64,000 nucleotides of DNA from Legionella drozanskii LLAP-1 (GTDB lineage: Bacteria > Pseudomonadota > Gammaproteobacteria > Legionellales > Legionellaceae), in NCBI RefSeq assembly GCF_001467585.1, contig NZ_LNXY01000003.1, forward strand, positions 298,729-362,728, written 5' to 3'. The notes below the pieces were generated by a model. The model saw only the letters and a list, made by a program, of their open reading frames with translations. It did no database searches and was not told where the DNA came from. Below are positions 9,113-17,314 of the stretch, in pieces (the stretch's first letter is position 1; every line of letters starts with the position of its first letter). A program made the position numbers and the translations under genes.

Positions 9113-9508
9113 ATGGATAAGAAAAATCGCATCATCGCAACCGCAGCAGCAGCCCTCTTCGCATCTGGTCTTTATGCCTCAAGTTCTAATTCCGGAAACG
9201 GAGGTTCTAACTCTCAAGTAACAAATAGTCCTGGTTCCGATTACGCTAAAAACTCTTGTAAGAGTCAGAATCAATGCAAAAGCACTAACCATTGCAAGAG
9301 TCACAATCAATGCAAAAGCACTAACCATTGCAAGAGTCACAATCAATGCAAAAGCGCCAACCATTGTAAGAGTCACAATCAATGCAAAAGCGCCAACCAT
9401 TGTAAGAGTCACAATCAATGCAAAAGCTCTAACCATTGTAAGAGTCACAATAAATGTAAAAGCAGCAACCATTGCAAAAGCGCTAGCGGCTGCCATTGCA
9501 AGAACTAA
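9113..9508 (+). CDS. Secreted Cys-Lys-Ser repeat protein, predicted MNIO-modified (bufferin-like) precursor 1
   Basis: This 131-aa protein has a Sec signal peptide (MDKK, hydrophobic Ala-rich core, cleavage after LYA near residue 23), a Ser/Asn/Gly linker, then a region with 15 Cys. Thirteen are in CKS triplets spaced every six residues (CKS-x-N-[Q/H/K]), and the DNA repeats with a 36-bp period. The start at 9113 is chosen because GGAG lies 6 bases ahead; an in-frame ATG at 9101 lacks a site. Followed by a paralogue, an MNIO and a DUF2063 gene, it matches the layout of bufferin copper-sequestering RiPPs. The precursor family itself I do not recognise, and metal binding is inferred. Confidence 0.75.
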   Translation: MDKKNRIIATAAAALFASGLYASSSNSGNGGSNSQVTNSPGSDYAKNSCKSQNQCKSTNHCKSHNQCKSTNHCKSHNQCKSANHCKSHNQCKSANHCKSHNQCKSSNHCKSHNKCKSSNHCKSASGCHCKN

Positions 9509-9516
9509 TAGGATAA

Positions 9517-9538
9517 AGATACCTCAAATGGGGCATCT
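9517..9538 (+). terminator. Degenerate terminator after precursor 1
   Basis: AGATACCTC-AAAT-GGGGCATCT forms a 9-bp stem with one mismatch and one G-T pair. It is a worn copy of the perfect hairpin found after precursor 2, showing that the duplicated unit included promoter, gene and terminator. Confidence 0.45.
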
Positions 9539-9576
9539 GGCTTATAGCACAATTTTCAGGTCAAATTTTGTACAAC

Positions 9577-9605
9577 TTGAAGATGGTTAATCCTTAATCT
9601 ATTCT
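9577..9605 (+). promoter_or_regulatory. Promoter of the second precursor gene
   Basis: TTGAAG, 17 bases and TATTCT are in the same position relative to the ATG as for the first precursor. The flanking block TACAACTTGAAGAT and the leader CTATTACAAATGGAG are shared by the two copies. Confidence 0.5.
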
Positions 9606-9642
9606 TAAATAAGATTTTTGCCTATTACAAATGGAGATTGAA

Positions 9643-10242
9643 ATGGATAAAAAAAGTCGCATCATCGCAACCGCAGCAGCGGCCCTATTTGCATCCGGTC
9701 TTTATGCCTCAAGCTCTAATTCCGGATATGGGGGCTCCAATGATAACTCTGGAGGAAAATCATCAGGTGGATGGGGAACAAGCCCTTCAGGTGGTAGTTA
9801 CGGTGGAACGCCTACCGGCGGAAATTCTGGAGGAAAGTCTAACTCCAACTCCAATAGTGGTTATGGAGGAAACTCTAACTCCGATAGTGGTTATGGCGGA
9901 AAATCTAACCCCGATAGTGGTTACGGAGGAAACTCTAACTCCGACAGTGGTTACGGAGGTTCCGATTCTGGGGGCTCTAAAAACTCGTGCAAGAGTCACA
10001 GCAAATGCAAGAGCAATCATAGTTGTAAGAGCAATCATAGTTGCAAGAGCAATAATAGTTGTAAGAGCAATCATAGTTGCAAGAGTAATCATAGCTGCAA
10101 GAGCAAGAGCAACTGCAAAAGTTATAACAATTGCAAGAGCAAGAGCAAAAACAACTGCAAAAGTTATAACAACTGCAAGAGTAAGAGCAAAAACAATTGC
10201 AAAAGTTATAACAGCTGTAAAAGCTCCAACAGCTCATATTGA
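9643..10242 (+). CDS. Secreted Cys-Lys-Ser repeat protein, predicted MNIO-modified (bufferin-like) precursor 2
   Basis: This is a paralogue of the preceding gene with an almost identical signal peptide, 199 aa from the ATG at 9643 (GGAG 6 bases ahead). It adds a Gly/Ser/Asn-rich spacer with NSDSGYGG-type repeats (about residues 30-115). All 13 Cys then sit in CKS triplets, separated by N-H-S, Y-N-N or K-S-K-N-N. That every Cys is followed by Lys-Ser suggests a recognition unit for the neighbouring MNIO enzyme. The product is probably periplasmic or secreted. Copper or other metal binding is inferred from the bufferin-like context. Confidence 0.75.
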   Translation: MDKKSRIIATAAAALFASGLYASSSNSGYGGSNDNSGGKSSGGWGTSPSGGSYGGTPTGGNSGGKSNSNSNSGYGGNSNSDSGYGGKSNPDSGYGGNSNSDSGYGGSDSGGSKNSCKSHSKCKSNHSCKSNHSCKSNNSCKSNHSCKSNHSCKSKSNCKSYNNCKSKSKNNCKSYNNCKSKSKNNCKSYNSCKSSNSSY

Positions 10243-10249
10243 TGTACTG

Positions 10250-10277
10250 CAGATGCCCCAAATGGGGCATCTGTTTT
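10250..10277 (+). terminator. Intrinsic terminator between precursor 2 and the MNIO gene
   Basis: A perfect 10-bp stem, CAGATGCCCC-AAAT-GGGGCATCTG, is followed by TTTT. It lies 7 bases after the precursor stop and ahead of the modifying enzymes. Partial read-through would give much more precursor than enzyme, as is usual in RiPP operons. Confidence 0.85.
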
Positions 10278-10313
10278 ATGCTCCCACTTATCCTTTCTAG
10301 GAATCAACAATTG

Positions 10314-11189
10314 ATGAAAAACAATTATCAAATTAAAGAAAAAAAATCTTTAGGTATGGGATTAGGTCTACGGGCAGAGCATTATCAACATATTTTAGAG
10401 CACTCTCCAACAATCGATTGGTTTGAAATCCTTACAGAAAATTACCTGGTTGATGGAGGAAATCCACTTTATTATCTAAACAAAATTCGTGAGAACTACC
10501 CACTTGTCATGCATGGCGTGTCTTTATCGATTGGCAGCACAGATCCGCTCAATGTTGATTATTTAAAACAGGTCAAACAATTAGCCGATCGTATTCAGCC
10601 GCAATGGATTTCTGATCATCTCTGTTGGACTGGGGTTCATCAACGGAATATGCATGACTTGTTACCATTAGCCTACACCGAAAAAGCAATTGAGCATGTT
10701 GTAGAGCGTGTGAAATTCGTACAAGATTTTTATCAACGTCAAATCCTTTTAGAAAATGTATCCAGTTATATTACTTATAAAGCCTCGGAGATGACGGAAT
10801 GGGAATTTCTTAGTGAAATCGCGAATCGTGCTGATTGTTTAATCTTATTAGATATAAATAATATTTATGTCAGTGCATTCAATCATGGCTTTGATCCACT
10901 TGTCTATATTGATTCTATACCTGTCAATCGCGTCCAACAATTTCATTTAGCCGGTCATTTAAATTGTGAAAACTACATTATTGATACTCATGACCACCCC
11001 ATTATCACTGAGGTCTGGGAACTCTATGCTAAGGCGGTCAAACGCTTCGGCAATATATCAACGATGATAGAGCGGGATGATCACATCCCCGCTTTCGAAG
11101 AATTATGGCAAGAATTAGATTATGCAAGAACGATTCAACAAAATTGTTTATCAACCCTGGAAGCGAGCTTAGAACATGAAACTCAATGA
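10314..11189 (+). CDS. MNIO (DUF692) multinuclear iron oxidase, BufB/HvfB-like
   Basis: MNIO enzymes are TIM-barrel iron enzymes that oxidise Cys (and other) residues of peptide precursors. Family marks are MHGVSLSIG, SDHLCW, LLENVSSY, LLDINNIYVS, FHLAGH, DTHD, EVWELY and MIERDD, giving the His/Asp/Glu iron ligands. The ATG at 10314 (291 aa) is chosen over an upstream one because that would overlap the precursor and its terminator. It is followed by a DUF2063 gene with a 14-base overlap. Its likely substrates are the two CKS-repeat proteins just upstream. Confidence 0.9.
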   Translation: MKNNYQIKEKKSLGMGLGLRAEHYQHILEHSPTIDWFEILTENYLVDGGNPLYYLNKIRENYPLVMHGVSLSIGSTDPLNVDYLKQVKQLADRIQPQWISDHLCWTGVHQRNMHDLLPLAYTEKAIEHVVERVKFVQDFYQRQILLENVSSYITYKASEMTEWEFLSEIANRADCLILLDINNIYVSAFNHGFDPLVYIDSIPVNRVQQFHLAGHLNCENYIIDTHDHPIITEVWELYAKAVKRFGNISTMIERDDHIPAFEELWQELDYARTIQQNCLSTLEASLEHETQ

Positions 11190-11952
11190 ACTACATAGTC
11201 TATTACAAAAGTCGATGTTGACTTTGGACCCCATTATTAAGCCTTATCTCTGCCCACCGCCACGCGGATCAATAGATGAGCGCGTAGCTATTTATGCTGA
11301 AGGATTTTACGGTCGACTTGAGGAAACACTCGCGAATGACTACTCAACCTTGGCTGAAATGTTAGGGGAATCAAAATTTAATACACTGTGTCGAAAATAC
11401 ATCGACGCTTACCCTTCTTACCACTATTCACTCAATTCATTCGGCCAACATCTCAGCCAATTTCTCTTGGAAACAGTAGCTTATAGCAAAAAAACTTATT
11501 TAAGTGAAATTGCTGCCTTTGAATGGGCTGAATCCGACGCGATTATTAGCCGTAATGCCGAACTGCTTTCTGAATCCGATCTACGAGATTTACCTCCAAA
11601 AGCATGGCCTAAGCTTAAATTATACCTCCACCCTTCCTGCCAAATTCTTTGCATGCATTGGAACAGCTTGGCGCTAATTGAAGCTCCGCGACGAGGCCTA
11701 TCAATACCTCACCCTAGAAAACTTAAGAGCCCGCAATTTGTACTCGTTTGGCGCCGTCAACTTGAAGTGCGCTATTGTAAACTGGATCACCTAGAGCAAA
11801 ATTTATTGCAAGCAATCAAGTCTCAAGCGACTTTTATGGAAATTTGTGAGCAACTCAGCCATAAAATGCCCGAAGCTGAGGTAGCAACATATATAGTAAA
11901 AAAATTGCACTCATGGCTAAATGAACAGATTTTTGTGCAAAATCAGCATTAA
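11176..11952 (+). CDS. DUF2063 family protein, MNIO partner (BufC/HvfC-like)
   Basis: The N-terminal helical DUF2063 domain (about residues 5-95) shows the usual pattern: RVAIYAEGFYGRLEETL, a TLAEMLG block, YPS and SLNSFGQHLSQFL. These proteins bind the precursor and deliver it to the MNIO enzyme. The C-terminal domain (about 100-255) is typical of the BufC class and longer than MbnC. The gene overlaps the MNIO gene by 14 bases. I see no DoxX gene, which often completes bufferin operons. Confidence 0.87.
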   Translation: MKLNELHSLLQKSMLTLDPIIKPYLCPPPRGSIDERVAIYAEGFYGRLEETLANDYSTLAEMLGESKFNTLCRKYIDAYPSYHYSLNSFGQHLSQFLLETVAYSKKTYLSEIAAFEWAESDAIISRNAELLSESDLRDLPPKAWPKLKLYLHPSCQILCMHWNSLALIEAPRRGLSIPHPRKLKSPQFVLVWRRQLEVRYCKLDHLEQNLLQAIKSQATFMEICEQLSHKMPEAEVATYIVKKLHSWLNEQIFVQNQH

Positions 11953-11966
11953 TCGATACTTAAACC

Positions 11967-11997
11967 TGCCCTTGATTAAGGAATGCGATCAAGGGCA
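11967..11997. terminator. Hairpin between convergent genes
   Basis: TGCCCTTGAT and ATCAAGGGCA form a perfect 10-bp stem with an 11-base loop, between the MNIO operon and the convergent gene that ends at 12008. There is no clear T-run on the plus strand, so efficiency is uncertain. Confidence 0.6.
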
Positions 11998-12007
11998 TAT
12001 GCAGAAA

Positions 12008-12919
12008 TTAAATTGACAGACAATCTCTGATTAACGTTTCAATCCCTTCATGCCCCAATGCTTTAAGTAAATCTTCAGTTTGCTGTTGCAATTCCTGTTC
12101 TGCTGCATTGGGTTTTTTTATCGCAGTTACTCGTTCTTGCACTGAAGAAATAGCTGATTTCAAAGTGCTTTGAACTACGGGATTATTCATCACTCCCAAA
12201 GAAAAATGATCTTGTAGGGGGTGCTCTTCCAATACTTTTAGAACCTTAGATATCTCTTCAGCATCAAATTTTTGTCTTTTAACTAAAGTTTCAACTGCTA
12301 GCCCCATTATTGTAGTAGAAGCAGAATAGCAATTAGAGTTAACCATATTACAAAATTGTGGTTTATTAATCAGTTTATCCGTTTTATTGAGAAACTCTTC
12401 AATTTCTTCCTTAGTAAATAATGCGCCGGTAGGGTGAGCTGTGAAGGGGTAGTTTTTATTAAGATATTTACCTTCGTTATCCATTTCAGTACGGAAATTA
12501 ATTCCCTCACGTAGCCAATTGGAAAAATCCCAGGGACTTTGGCGACCATAGACAAAGAAGGTTTCAGTCTCTGGATCTTTAAATGCAATCGCTGAATGGC
12601 TAATAGGAAGCTTTGGAATGGGAAGGCCTGATTTAGTAGCAAACATTAACTCATAATGTTCATTATCTTGCATCTCATCTAAGGATTTCATTTTTTCTGG
12701 CGGTATTTCTACTGGGTCTGAGCTTAAGGTCTTAGATTCTATACTCGTTGGGTTGGTTGCAAAATATAAAGAACGACTAAAAAAAGAGGGTCCAAGTTTA
12801 GTAGATAATTTCATCGATTGATTCCCAACTATCCCGACTGCCCTGCGTCCAAAAAATCTTTCTAATGGCACTTTCCTGCTCCTTAATATAGGTTGTTGCT
12901 TGCAGATTCCATATTTCAC
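12008..12919 (-). CDS. Unknown effector-like protein, divergent member of a local His/Cys family
   Basis: I do not recognise a named family. It shares a motif set with the two genes to its right: ISHSAIAF, a GRQSP block, a Cys pair ending NSNCYSAS, and GVMNNPVV near the C-terminus. In this protein GRQSP follows HSAIAF, whereas in the other two it precedes the corresponding His motif. The conserved His followed by Cys resembles permuted papain-like hydrolases, which is only a suggestion. No signal peptide or membrane segment is evident. The start is uncertain: GTG at 12919 or ATG at 12814 (GGGA 8 bases ahead). Confidence 0.65.
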   Translation of the reverse strand: MKYGICKQQPILRSRKVPLERFFGRRAVGIVGNQSMKLSTKLGPSFFSRSLYFATNPTSIESKTLSSDPVEIPPEKMKSLDEMQDNEHYELMFATKSGLPIPKLPISHSAIAFKDPETETFFVYGRQSPWDFSNWLREGINFRTEMDNEGKYLNKNYPFTAHPTGALFTKEEIEEFLNKTDKLINKPQFCNMVNSNCYSASTTIMGLAVETLVKRQKFDAEEISKVLKVLEEHPLQDHFSLGVMNNPVVQSTLKSAISSVQERVTAIKKPNAAEQELQQQTEDLLKALGHEGIETLIRDCLSI

Positions 12920-13242
12920 TGCGTCATAACAACGCCATTTATTAGAATATGGTCTTTTTAAATTAAGCTAAAGCGGTTTCAAACCTCTTCTTAGCAATTA
13001 ATAAACTGACCTTAGTGTTCGTTATTTTTACATAAAAGCCGAATTTCATCAACCTCTTTCAGAATACAGAGGTTGTTAATAGAGAATAGCAGGCGTTAAG
13101 CCAAAAAAAAGAGGTTTGTTCCCTCTCTGTTTAGTAATCACTCTAATTCTCGCTTACTAACTGTATTAAATTAATCCTTTTTCACATGGCCCTTCTTCGT
13201 TATTGCATATTCCATTACACAGTTTTTTTCAAGTTTGATGCG
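12920..13242. other. Intergenic region between divergent paralogues
   Basis: This A/T-rich region lacks a credible gene; a short ORF at 13186-13380 merely overlaps the real start at 13308. It holds the divergent promoters. The right-hand one begins with the PmrA-type box listed next. Confidence 0.4.
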
Positions 13243-13275
13243 CATAATAATGCCTTAATGTTTAAGTTATATACT
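13243..13275 (+). promoter_or_regulatory. PmrA-type tandem box and -10 element
   Basis: Two 9-mers in 11-bp phase, CATAATAAT and CTTAATGTT (13243-13251 and 13254-13262), match the tandem CTTAATATT pattern known for PmrA in Legionella and Coxiella. Seven bases later is the -10 TATACT (13270-13275). The same geometry recurs at 14383, 24758, 26034 and, inverted, 37619. Confidence 0.65.
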
Positions 13276-13307
13276 TTATTTAAATCTACTATTTTATGGG
13301 GTTTATC

Positions 13308-14279
13308 ATGGCGTGGAGACGTGGTTTTTTTAAATATGCAGCAGGTGGTACCACCATGGGAGCTGGCTCCTATTATTTAGCGCAAGAAGTTTCTAAATAT
13401 TCAACATTAAAGAGTAATTTAGAAAGCATGTCTGAACCTGAAGAAGAAGACGCTCCTCAAAGAGAAGTCGTGGAAGCAGAGCATAAAGAATGGCTAGTTA
13501 TTGGACGGCAAAGCCCATACTATGTACGAGATCCTGAGAAAAATCCCAAACACCATCTTCTCAGCAGAATAAGCTTAAGCCCTTTGATTTTTAAAGGCCT
13601 GGGGACTCATTTAGATAATGAATCCCATTATGAACTACTACCAGGTAGTGATTTTATTACAGAACCTTTTACAAACGATAAAACCGCACCTAGGGTTCTC
13701 ATTAAACCTGCACAAATGGTTAATAAAGAGCCTCATGAAATAGATGATGAAGAAGAGCTTGAGGTAAGCTTTGCAAGAAAACAAGCGTTTTCTGATCTAA
13801 CAAAACAAAAATCACCTTTCTATCACTCCTCATTGGCATTTAGGGTTATTAGTGAGGAAAGGCCAGCGAATCCTGACTCTGTGGTGATAACGGGTAAAGA
13901 GGCTAAAGCGCTTTTAGATGATATTAATTCTACCATTTGCGAACCTCAACATTGCACTCTTTATGGCTCTAATTGCTATTCGGCTACGATTTACGGAACA
14001 GGGAAATTAATTGAACTCATTGATAAAAGAACAGGACTTAAATTAGAAGAGGACCAGGAAAAACCCAAAGCAACTGATAAGGATAATAAAGATATTCAAG
14101 CAGTTGCCAATGTGCTTGCAAAAGTTTCCTTGGACAATTTGGGTCGTGGAGTTAGTAATAATCCAGTTGTAAGCGATGAGCTGAACTCTAAGATAAAACA
14201 AATTCTAGTTGAACGAGGTTTATCAAATGCTGAGAGAAAAGAAAAGGAAATATCCTCATTTCAATCCGAAAAACCATAA
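13308..14279 (+). CDS. Unknown effector-like protein, His/Cys family paralogue A
   Basis: This is a 323-aa protein close to the next gene (shared MAWR start, EWLVIGRQSP, LGTHLDNE, DFITEPFTNDKTAPRVLIKP, FYHSSLAF, CEPQHCTLYGSNCYSA, GRGVSNNPVV). The conserved His in FYHSSLAF and Cys in SNCYSA could form a hydrolase site, but no family is recognised. A short hydrophobic N-terminal stretch (about residues 10-28) may be a membrane anchor. The start at 13308 matches the paralogue and has GGGG ahead. A PmrA-type box in its promoter supports an effector role. Confidence 0.7.
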   Translation: MAWRRGFFKYAAGGTTMGAGSYYLAQEVSKYSTLKSNLESMSEPEEEDAPQREVVEAEHKEWLVIGRQSPYYVRDPEKNPKHHLLSRISLSPLIFKGLGTHLDNESHYELLPGSDFITEPFTNDKTAPRVLIKPAQMVNKEPHEIDDEEELEVSFARKQAFSDLTKQKSPFYHSSLAFRVISEERPANPDSVVITGKEAKALLDDINSTICEPQHCTLYGSNCYSATIYGTGKLIELIDKRTGLKLEEDQEKPKATDKDNKDIQAVANVLAKVSLDNLGRGVSNNPVVSDELNSKIKQILVERGLSNAERKEKEISSFQSEKP

Positions 14280-14382
14280 AACCTAATTTATCGTTGTTAG
14301 ATAACTGTAGATATTAGAAAGCTTAAGCCAAAAAATGATAATGATTATTGATTCAGTTGGCTTAATTTAATAATAGTATGAC

Positions 14383-14415
14383 CATAATAAATCCTTAATG
14401 TTTAAGCGATATACT
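14383..14415 (+). promoter_or_regulatory. PmrA-type tandem box and -10 element
   Basis: CATAATAAA (14383-14391) and CTTAATGTT (14394-14402) are 11 bp apart, followed after 7 bases by TATACT (14410-14415). The block is nearly the same as the promoter of the paralogue at 13308, so it was duplicated with the gene. It drives the next gene and probably the one after it. Confidence 0.65.
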
Positions 14416-14452
14416 TAATTTAAATTAATATTAAAGTTGTGAGGGTAAAACA

Positions 14453-15415
14453 ATGGCTTGGAGATCTACAGTATCTAATTTTTTTAAAAATCCTTCTCTA
14501 GTAGGTTCTGCCATAGGAGCTAGTGGATATTATTTATGGGATGAAACTAGTAAATACAAAACATTAAAAGATACGATGAAGAGTATCTCTGAACCCGAAG
14601 AACAAGCAGCTCCTAAAAGATCCCTGGTTGAGGCAAATAAGAAAGAATGGTTAGTCATTGGAAGACAAAGCCCCGGCTATGTACGAGATGCTGATAAAAA
14701 TCCTAAACACAATGTCTTAAACAAAATAAGGCAAAGTCCTTTGCTAGTTAAGTCGCTTGGAACTCATTTGGATAATGAAAAACACTATGACTTACTTATA
14801 GGCAGTGATTTTATTACGGAACCTTTTACAAACGATAAAACCGCACCTAGGGTTCTTATTAAACCTGAAAAAATGCTCAGTATGGAACCAAATGAAATAG
14901 ATGACGATGCAAAATTTGAGGTATGTTTTGCAAGAAAACAAGCTTTTGCTGATGTTACGCAAGGCTCCCCTTTCTTTCACTCTTCGTTGGCATTTAGGCG
15001 TGTAAGTGAAGACAGGCCAGCAAGTCCGGATGCAGTTGTGATTACTGGAAAACAAGCTAAACAGCTTTTTGAAGGAATTAATACAACTATTTGTGAACCA
15101 CAGCACTGTACTCTTTATGGTTCTAATTGCTATTCAGCCTCAATTTATGGAGTAGGAGAATTAATCAAGATCCTTCATAAGGACAGCAAAGGGAGTAGTA
15201 ATCAAGATAAGGTCGATAAAGAAATCCAAGCTGTAGCTAATGTACTTTCAAGAGTTGTTACGGACAACTATGGACGCGGAGTTAGTAATAATTCAGTAGT
15301 CAGCGATAAGCTGAATATTGAAATACCTCAAATTCTAAAGGATAGAGGCATATTGAAAGCTCTAGAAGCTAAAAAAGAAGAATCATCACCTCCATCATCG
15401 AGTAATAATCTGTGA
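14453..15415 (+). CDS. Unknown effector-like protein, His/Cys family paralogue B
   Basis: This 320-aa tandem duplicate of the preceding gene has all shared motifs preserved: EWLVIGRQSP, TEPFTNDKTAPRVLI, FFHSSLAF, CEPQHCTLYGSNCYSA and GRGVSNNSVV. The two differ most in the C-terminal tail, here Ser-rich (SSPPSSSNNL), which is the part where Dot/Icm secretion signals sit. A weak hydrophobic segment lies near residues 12-28. It is followed after 34 bases by a small gene with its own ribosome site, probably an operon. The function is unknown. Confidence 0.7.
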   Translation: MAWRSTVSNFFKNPSLVGSAIGASGYYLWDETSKYKTLKDTMKSISEPEEQAAPKRSLVEANKKEWLVIGRQSPGYVRDADKNPKHNVLNKIRQSPLLVKSLGTHLDNEKHYDLLIGSDFITEPFTNDKTAPRVLIKPEKMLSMEPNEIDDDAKFEVCFARKQAFADVTQGSPFFHSSLAFRRVSEDRPASPDAVVITGKQAKQLFEGINTTICEPQHCTLYGSNCYSASIYGVGELIKILHKDSKGSSNQDKVDKEIQAVANVLSRVVTDNYGRGVSNNSVVSDKLNIEIPQILKDRGILKALEAKKEESSPPSSSNNL

Positions 15416-15449
15416 TTTATCCATACTAAATTTCATAGGAGATATTCTA

Positions 15450-15833
15450 ATGAAACCATCAAGTGGAGTTGTAGTTAACGAGGATATTTTAAAAGCACTA
15501 GGTGCTCGCACAGCTAAAGCGGTACGAGTAAAAAGTGCTCAAATGGAAGCAGAACTTGCCTCCAAAATAGAAGATCTTGAATTCTTGGTGAAAGAAGGCT
15601 TCTCAACTGACAGGCTTGCTAAAGCAAAAGTAGATGGCAATCATCAACTGCTCGAACTTAGTTTTGATCCTTCTTATGCAGATTGGGACAATCAAAAAAG
15701 AACTTGCGCTCTTATGGTAGAAGCCGTTAATGATGCAATCTATAAAATAGACCTAGCTATAGAACAAGAAATTTCTTCTATAAAATATAAATACTTCAGC
15801 CAAGTAATCGAAGAATCTGATAAAGATAATTAA
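15450..15833 (+). CDS. Small helical protein of unknown function
   Basis: This 127-aa protein has no recognised family, signal peptide or membrane segment. It is rich in Ala, Glu and Lys with a helical N-terminal half (about residues 15-60) likely to form a coiled coil. A good AGGAG lies 7 bases before the ATG. It sits 34 bases behind paralogue B and before a strong hairpin, so the two probably share the PmrA-type promoter. It could be a chaperone or partner of that protein. Confidence 0.6.
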   Translation: MKPSSGVVVNEDILKALGARTAKAVRVKSAQMEAELASKIEDLEFLVKEGFSTDRLAKAKVDGNHQLLELSFDPSYADWDNQKRTCALMVEAVNDAIYKIDLAIEQEISSIKYKYFSQVIEESDKDN

Positions 15834-15842
15834 CTCTCCTCT

Positions 15843-15871
15843 CCTACTCATGCTTGAATAGCATGAGTAGG
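15843..15871 (+). terminator. Hairpin terminator of the paralogue B operon
   Basis: CCTACTCATGCT and AGCATGAGTAGG form a 12-bp perfect stem with the loop TGAAT, 10 bases after the stop codon. The T-run is weak. Confidence 0.7.
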
Positions 15872-16064
15872 CATTATACGTAGCAGTCTAGATTTTCTCT
15901 TCTATGCCTGTCGAGCAAATATTATATATAAATGTGAAGACCACTAATAAAGGATCCGCAGGATATATCAATATTTGCACATCATGATTATATATATATC
16001 ATTTATCTAAATTTGAGCTATACCTTATATAGGGCAATTAAATAAGAATAATCGAGGAAATGCC

Positions 16065-17312
16065 ATGAGAAAAACTCTGCTATGGATGTTAGCAGTCACT
16101 TCGACTTGTTGTTTTTCCCAGTCCTCTCATAAACATGTGCATGAAAAAGTAGTGAAAAAAAAGGACGATAATCAAATTTTACAGATCATAGCGCTGATCA
16201 GTCCTGATCTTATTTCCCCCAAAGCGACTAATACCTCATTAAAAGAAATTGAAAATATGCTCGTAACGAGCAGCTTAAATAAGCTCGTCGTCGATAAGGT
16301 ATTAAAAACCTTAAAATGTGCAGGCGAATATAATGTCGACCACAATAATATTTTAACAATTATCGATTATTCATTACCTTCGAGCGAAAAACGCCTATGG
16401 GTATTTGATCTGTATGCAAAAAAATTGCTATATCACACTTATGTATCGCACGGTATTAAATCCGGCACTCTATTATCTACTAGTTTTTCAAACAAATATA
16501 ACAGTAAATCGAGCAGTATTGGCGTATATAAAACTGAAGATACTTACTATGGCCGACATGGTCTTTCTTTGAAATTAGATGGCCTCGATCCCGGTTTTAA
16601 TGATAATGCCTCTAATCGCTCCGTGGTGATGCACGGAGGATGGTATGTCGATGAAAGTTTTATTAAAAAATATGGAAGAGCCGGCCGGAGTTGGGGCTGC
16701 CCTGCACTACCAGAAAATATCACTTCAGATATTATAAATACTATAAAAGATCGATCATTATTTGTAATCTATTATCCAAGCGATAATTGGTTTGTTAAAT
16801 CCAAATTTCTTAATTGCGATAACGTTTCTCCGACACGTTACGCGTCAACACAAGATACAGAAATCAAATCAGAAAATGAACACAGAGAACCAGTTCTTTT
16901 TGCTAATATCAACCGTAAAAATCTAGGAAATGAACCAATTTTAGTTATAACGGCTGATAATTATGAACAAATATTTCATGCTAAAGCGCCTTTGGAACGT
17001 ATGCTGCGCCGACAAATCAACAACATAGAATATATTGCATTATCTAATGCAGAATTTGAAAACTTAATTATCAATAATAAAAATGCATTAAACACCGTAA
17101 ATTTTGTTATCCCAGTAGTAAAAATGGAACGCGGTTATTATGCAACAGAAATGCATATTGTTGATTTAGGGAAAATTAAGGATGTTCGACTTACTTCGGA
17201 CACGTCTTCTAGTACCCATCAAGTAGCTAAAAGTTATACCATTGATTTTGAAGCTAAACCTTCAATCACACTTAGATCAACTAATGAATTTATCCGTTGG
17301 TTAGGATTATAA
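16065..17312 (+). CDS. Secreted murein L,D-transpeptidase-like protein (YkuD-related)
   Basis: This is a probable periplasmic cell-wall enzyme. A Sec signal peptide ends near residue 18. The catalytic region (about residues 105-245) shows VMHGGWYVDE with the active His and GRSWGCPALP with the active Cys, the HG...SxGC layout of the L,D-transpeptidase-like family. The C-terminal part of about 165 residues has no recognised fold. At 415 aa it is longer than simple members. The next gene starts 2 bases after its stop, so they form an operon. Confidence 0.85.
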   Translation: MRKTLLWMLAVTSTCCFSQSSHKHVHEKVVKKKDDNQILQIIALISPDLISPKATNTSLKEIENMLVTSSLNKLVVDKVLKTLKCAGEYNVDHNNILTIIDYSLPSSEKRLWVFDLYAKKLLYHTYVSHGIKSGTLLSTSFSNKYNSKSSSIGVYKTEDTYYGRHGLSLKLDGLDPGFNDNASNRSVVMHGGWYVDESFIKKYGRAGRSWGCPALPENITSDIINTIKDRSLFVIYYPSDNWFVKSKFLNCDNVSPTRYASTQDTEIKSENEHREPVLFANINRKNLGNEPILVITADNYEQIFHAKAPLERMLRRQINNIEYIALSNAEFENLIINNKNALNTVNFVIPVVKMERGYYATEMHIVDLGKIKDVRLTSDTSSSTHQVAKSYTIDFEAKPSITLRSTNEFIRWLGL

Positions 17313-17314
17313 TT

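Noticed and set aside
9260..9490. Regular 36-bp direct repeats resembling a CRISPR array
   Set aside because: The repeats are contiguous without unique spacers and lie in frame in a signal-peptide protein with 12-residue amino-acid periodicity; no cas genes are near.
9179..10300. Long ORFs on the opposite strand and in a second forward frame over the Cys-repeat genes
   Set aside because: They are by-products of codon-periodic repeats; they lack ribosome sites and give low-complexity products.
10239..10313. N-terminal extension of the first MNIO
   Set aside because: It would overlap the precursor stop and run through a strong terminator hairpin; the family normally begins near the chosen ATG.
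13186..13380. Forward ORF of 64 aa before paralogue A
   Set aside because: It overlaps the true start at 13308 in another frame, spans the promoter and has no ribosome site.
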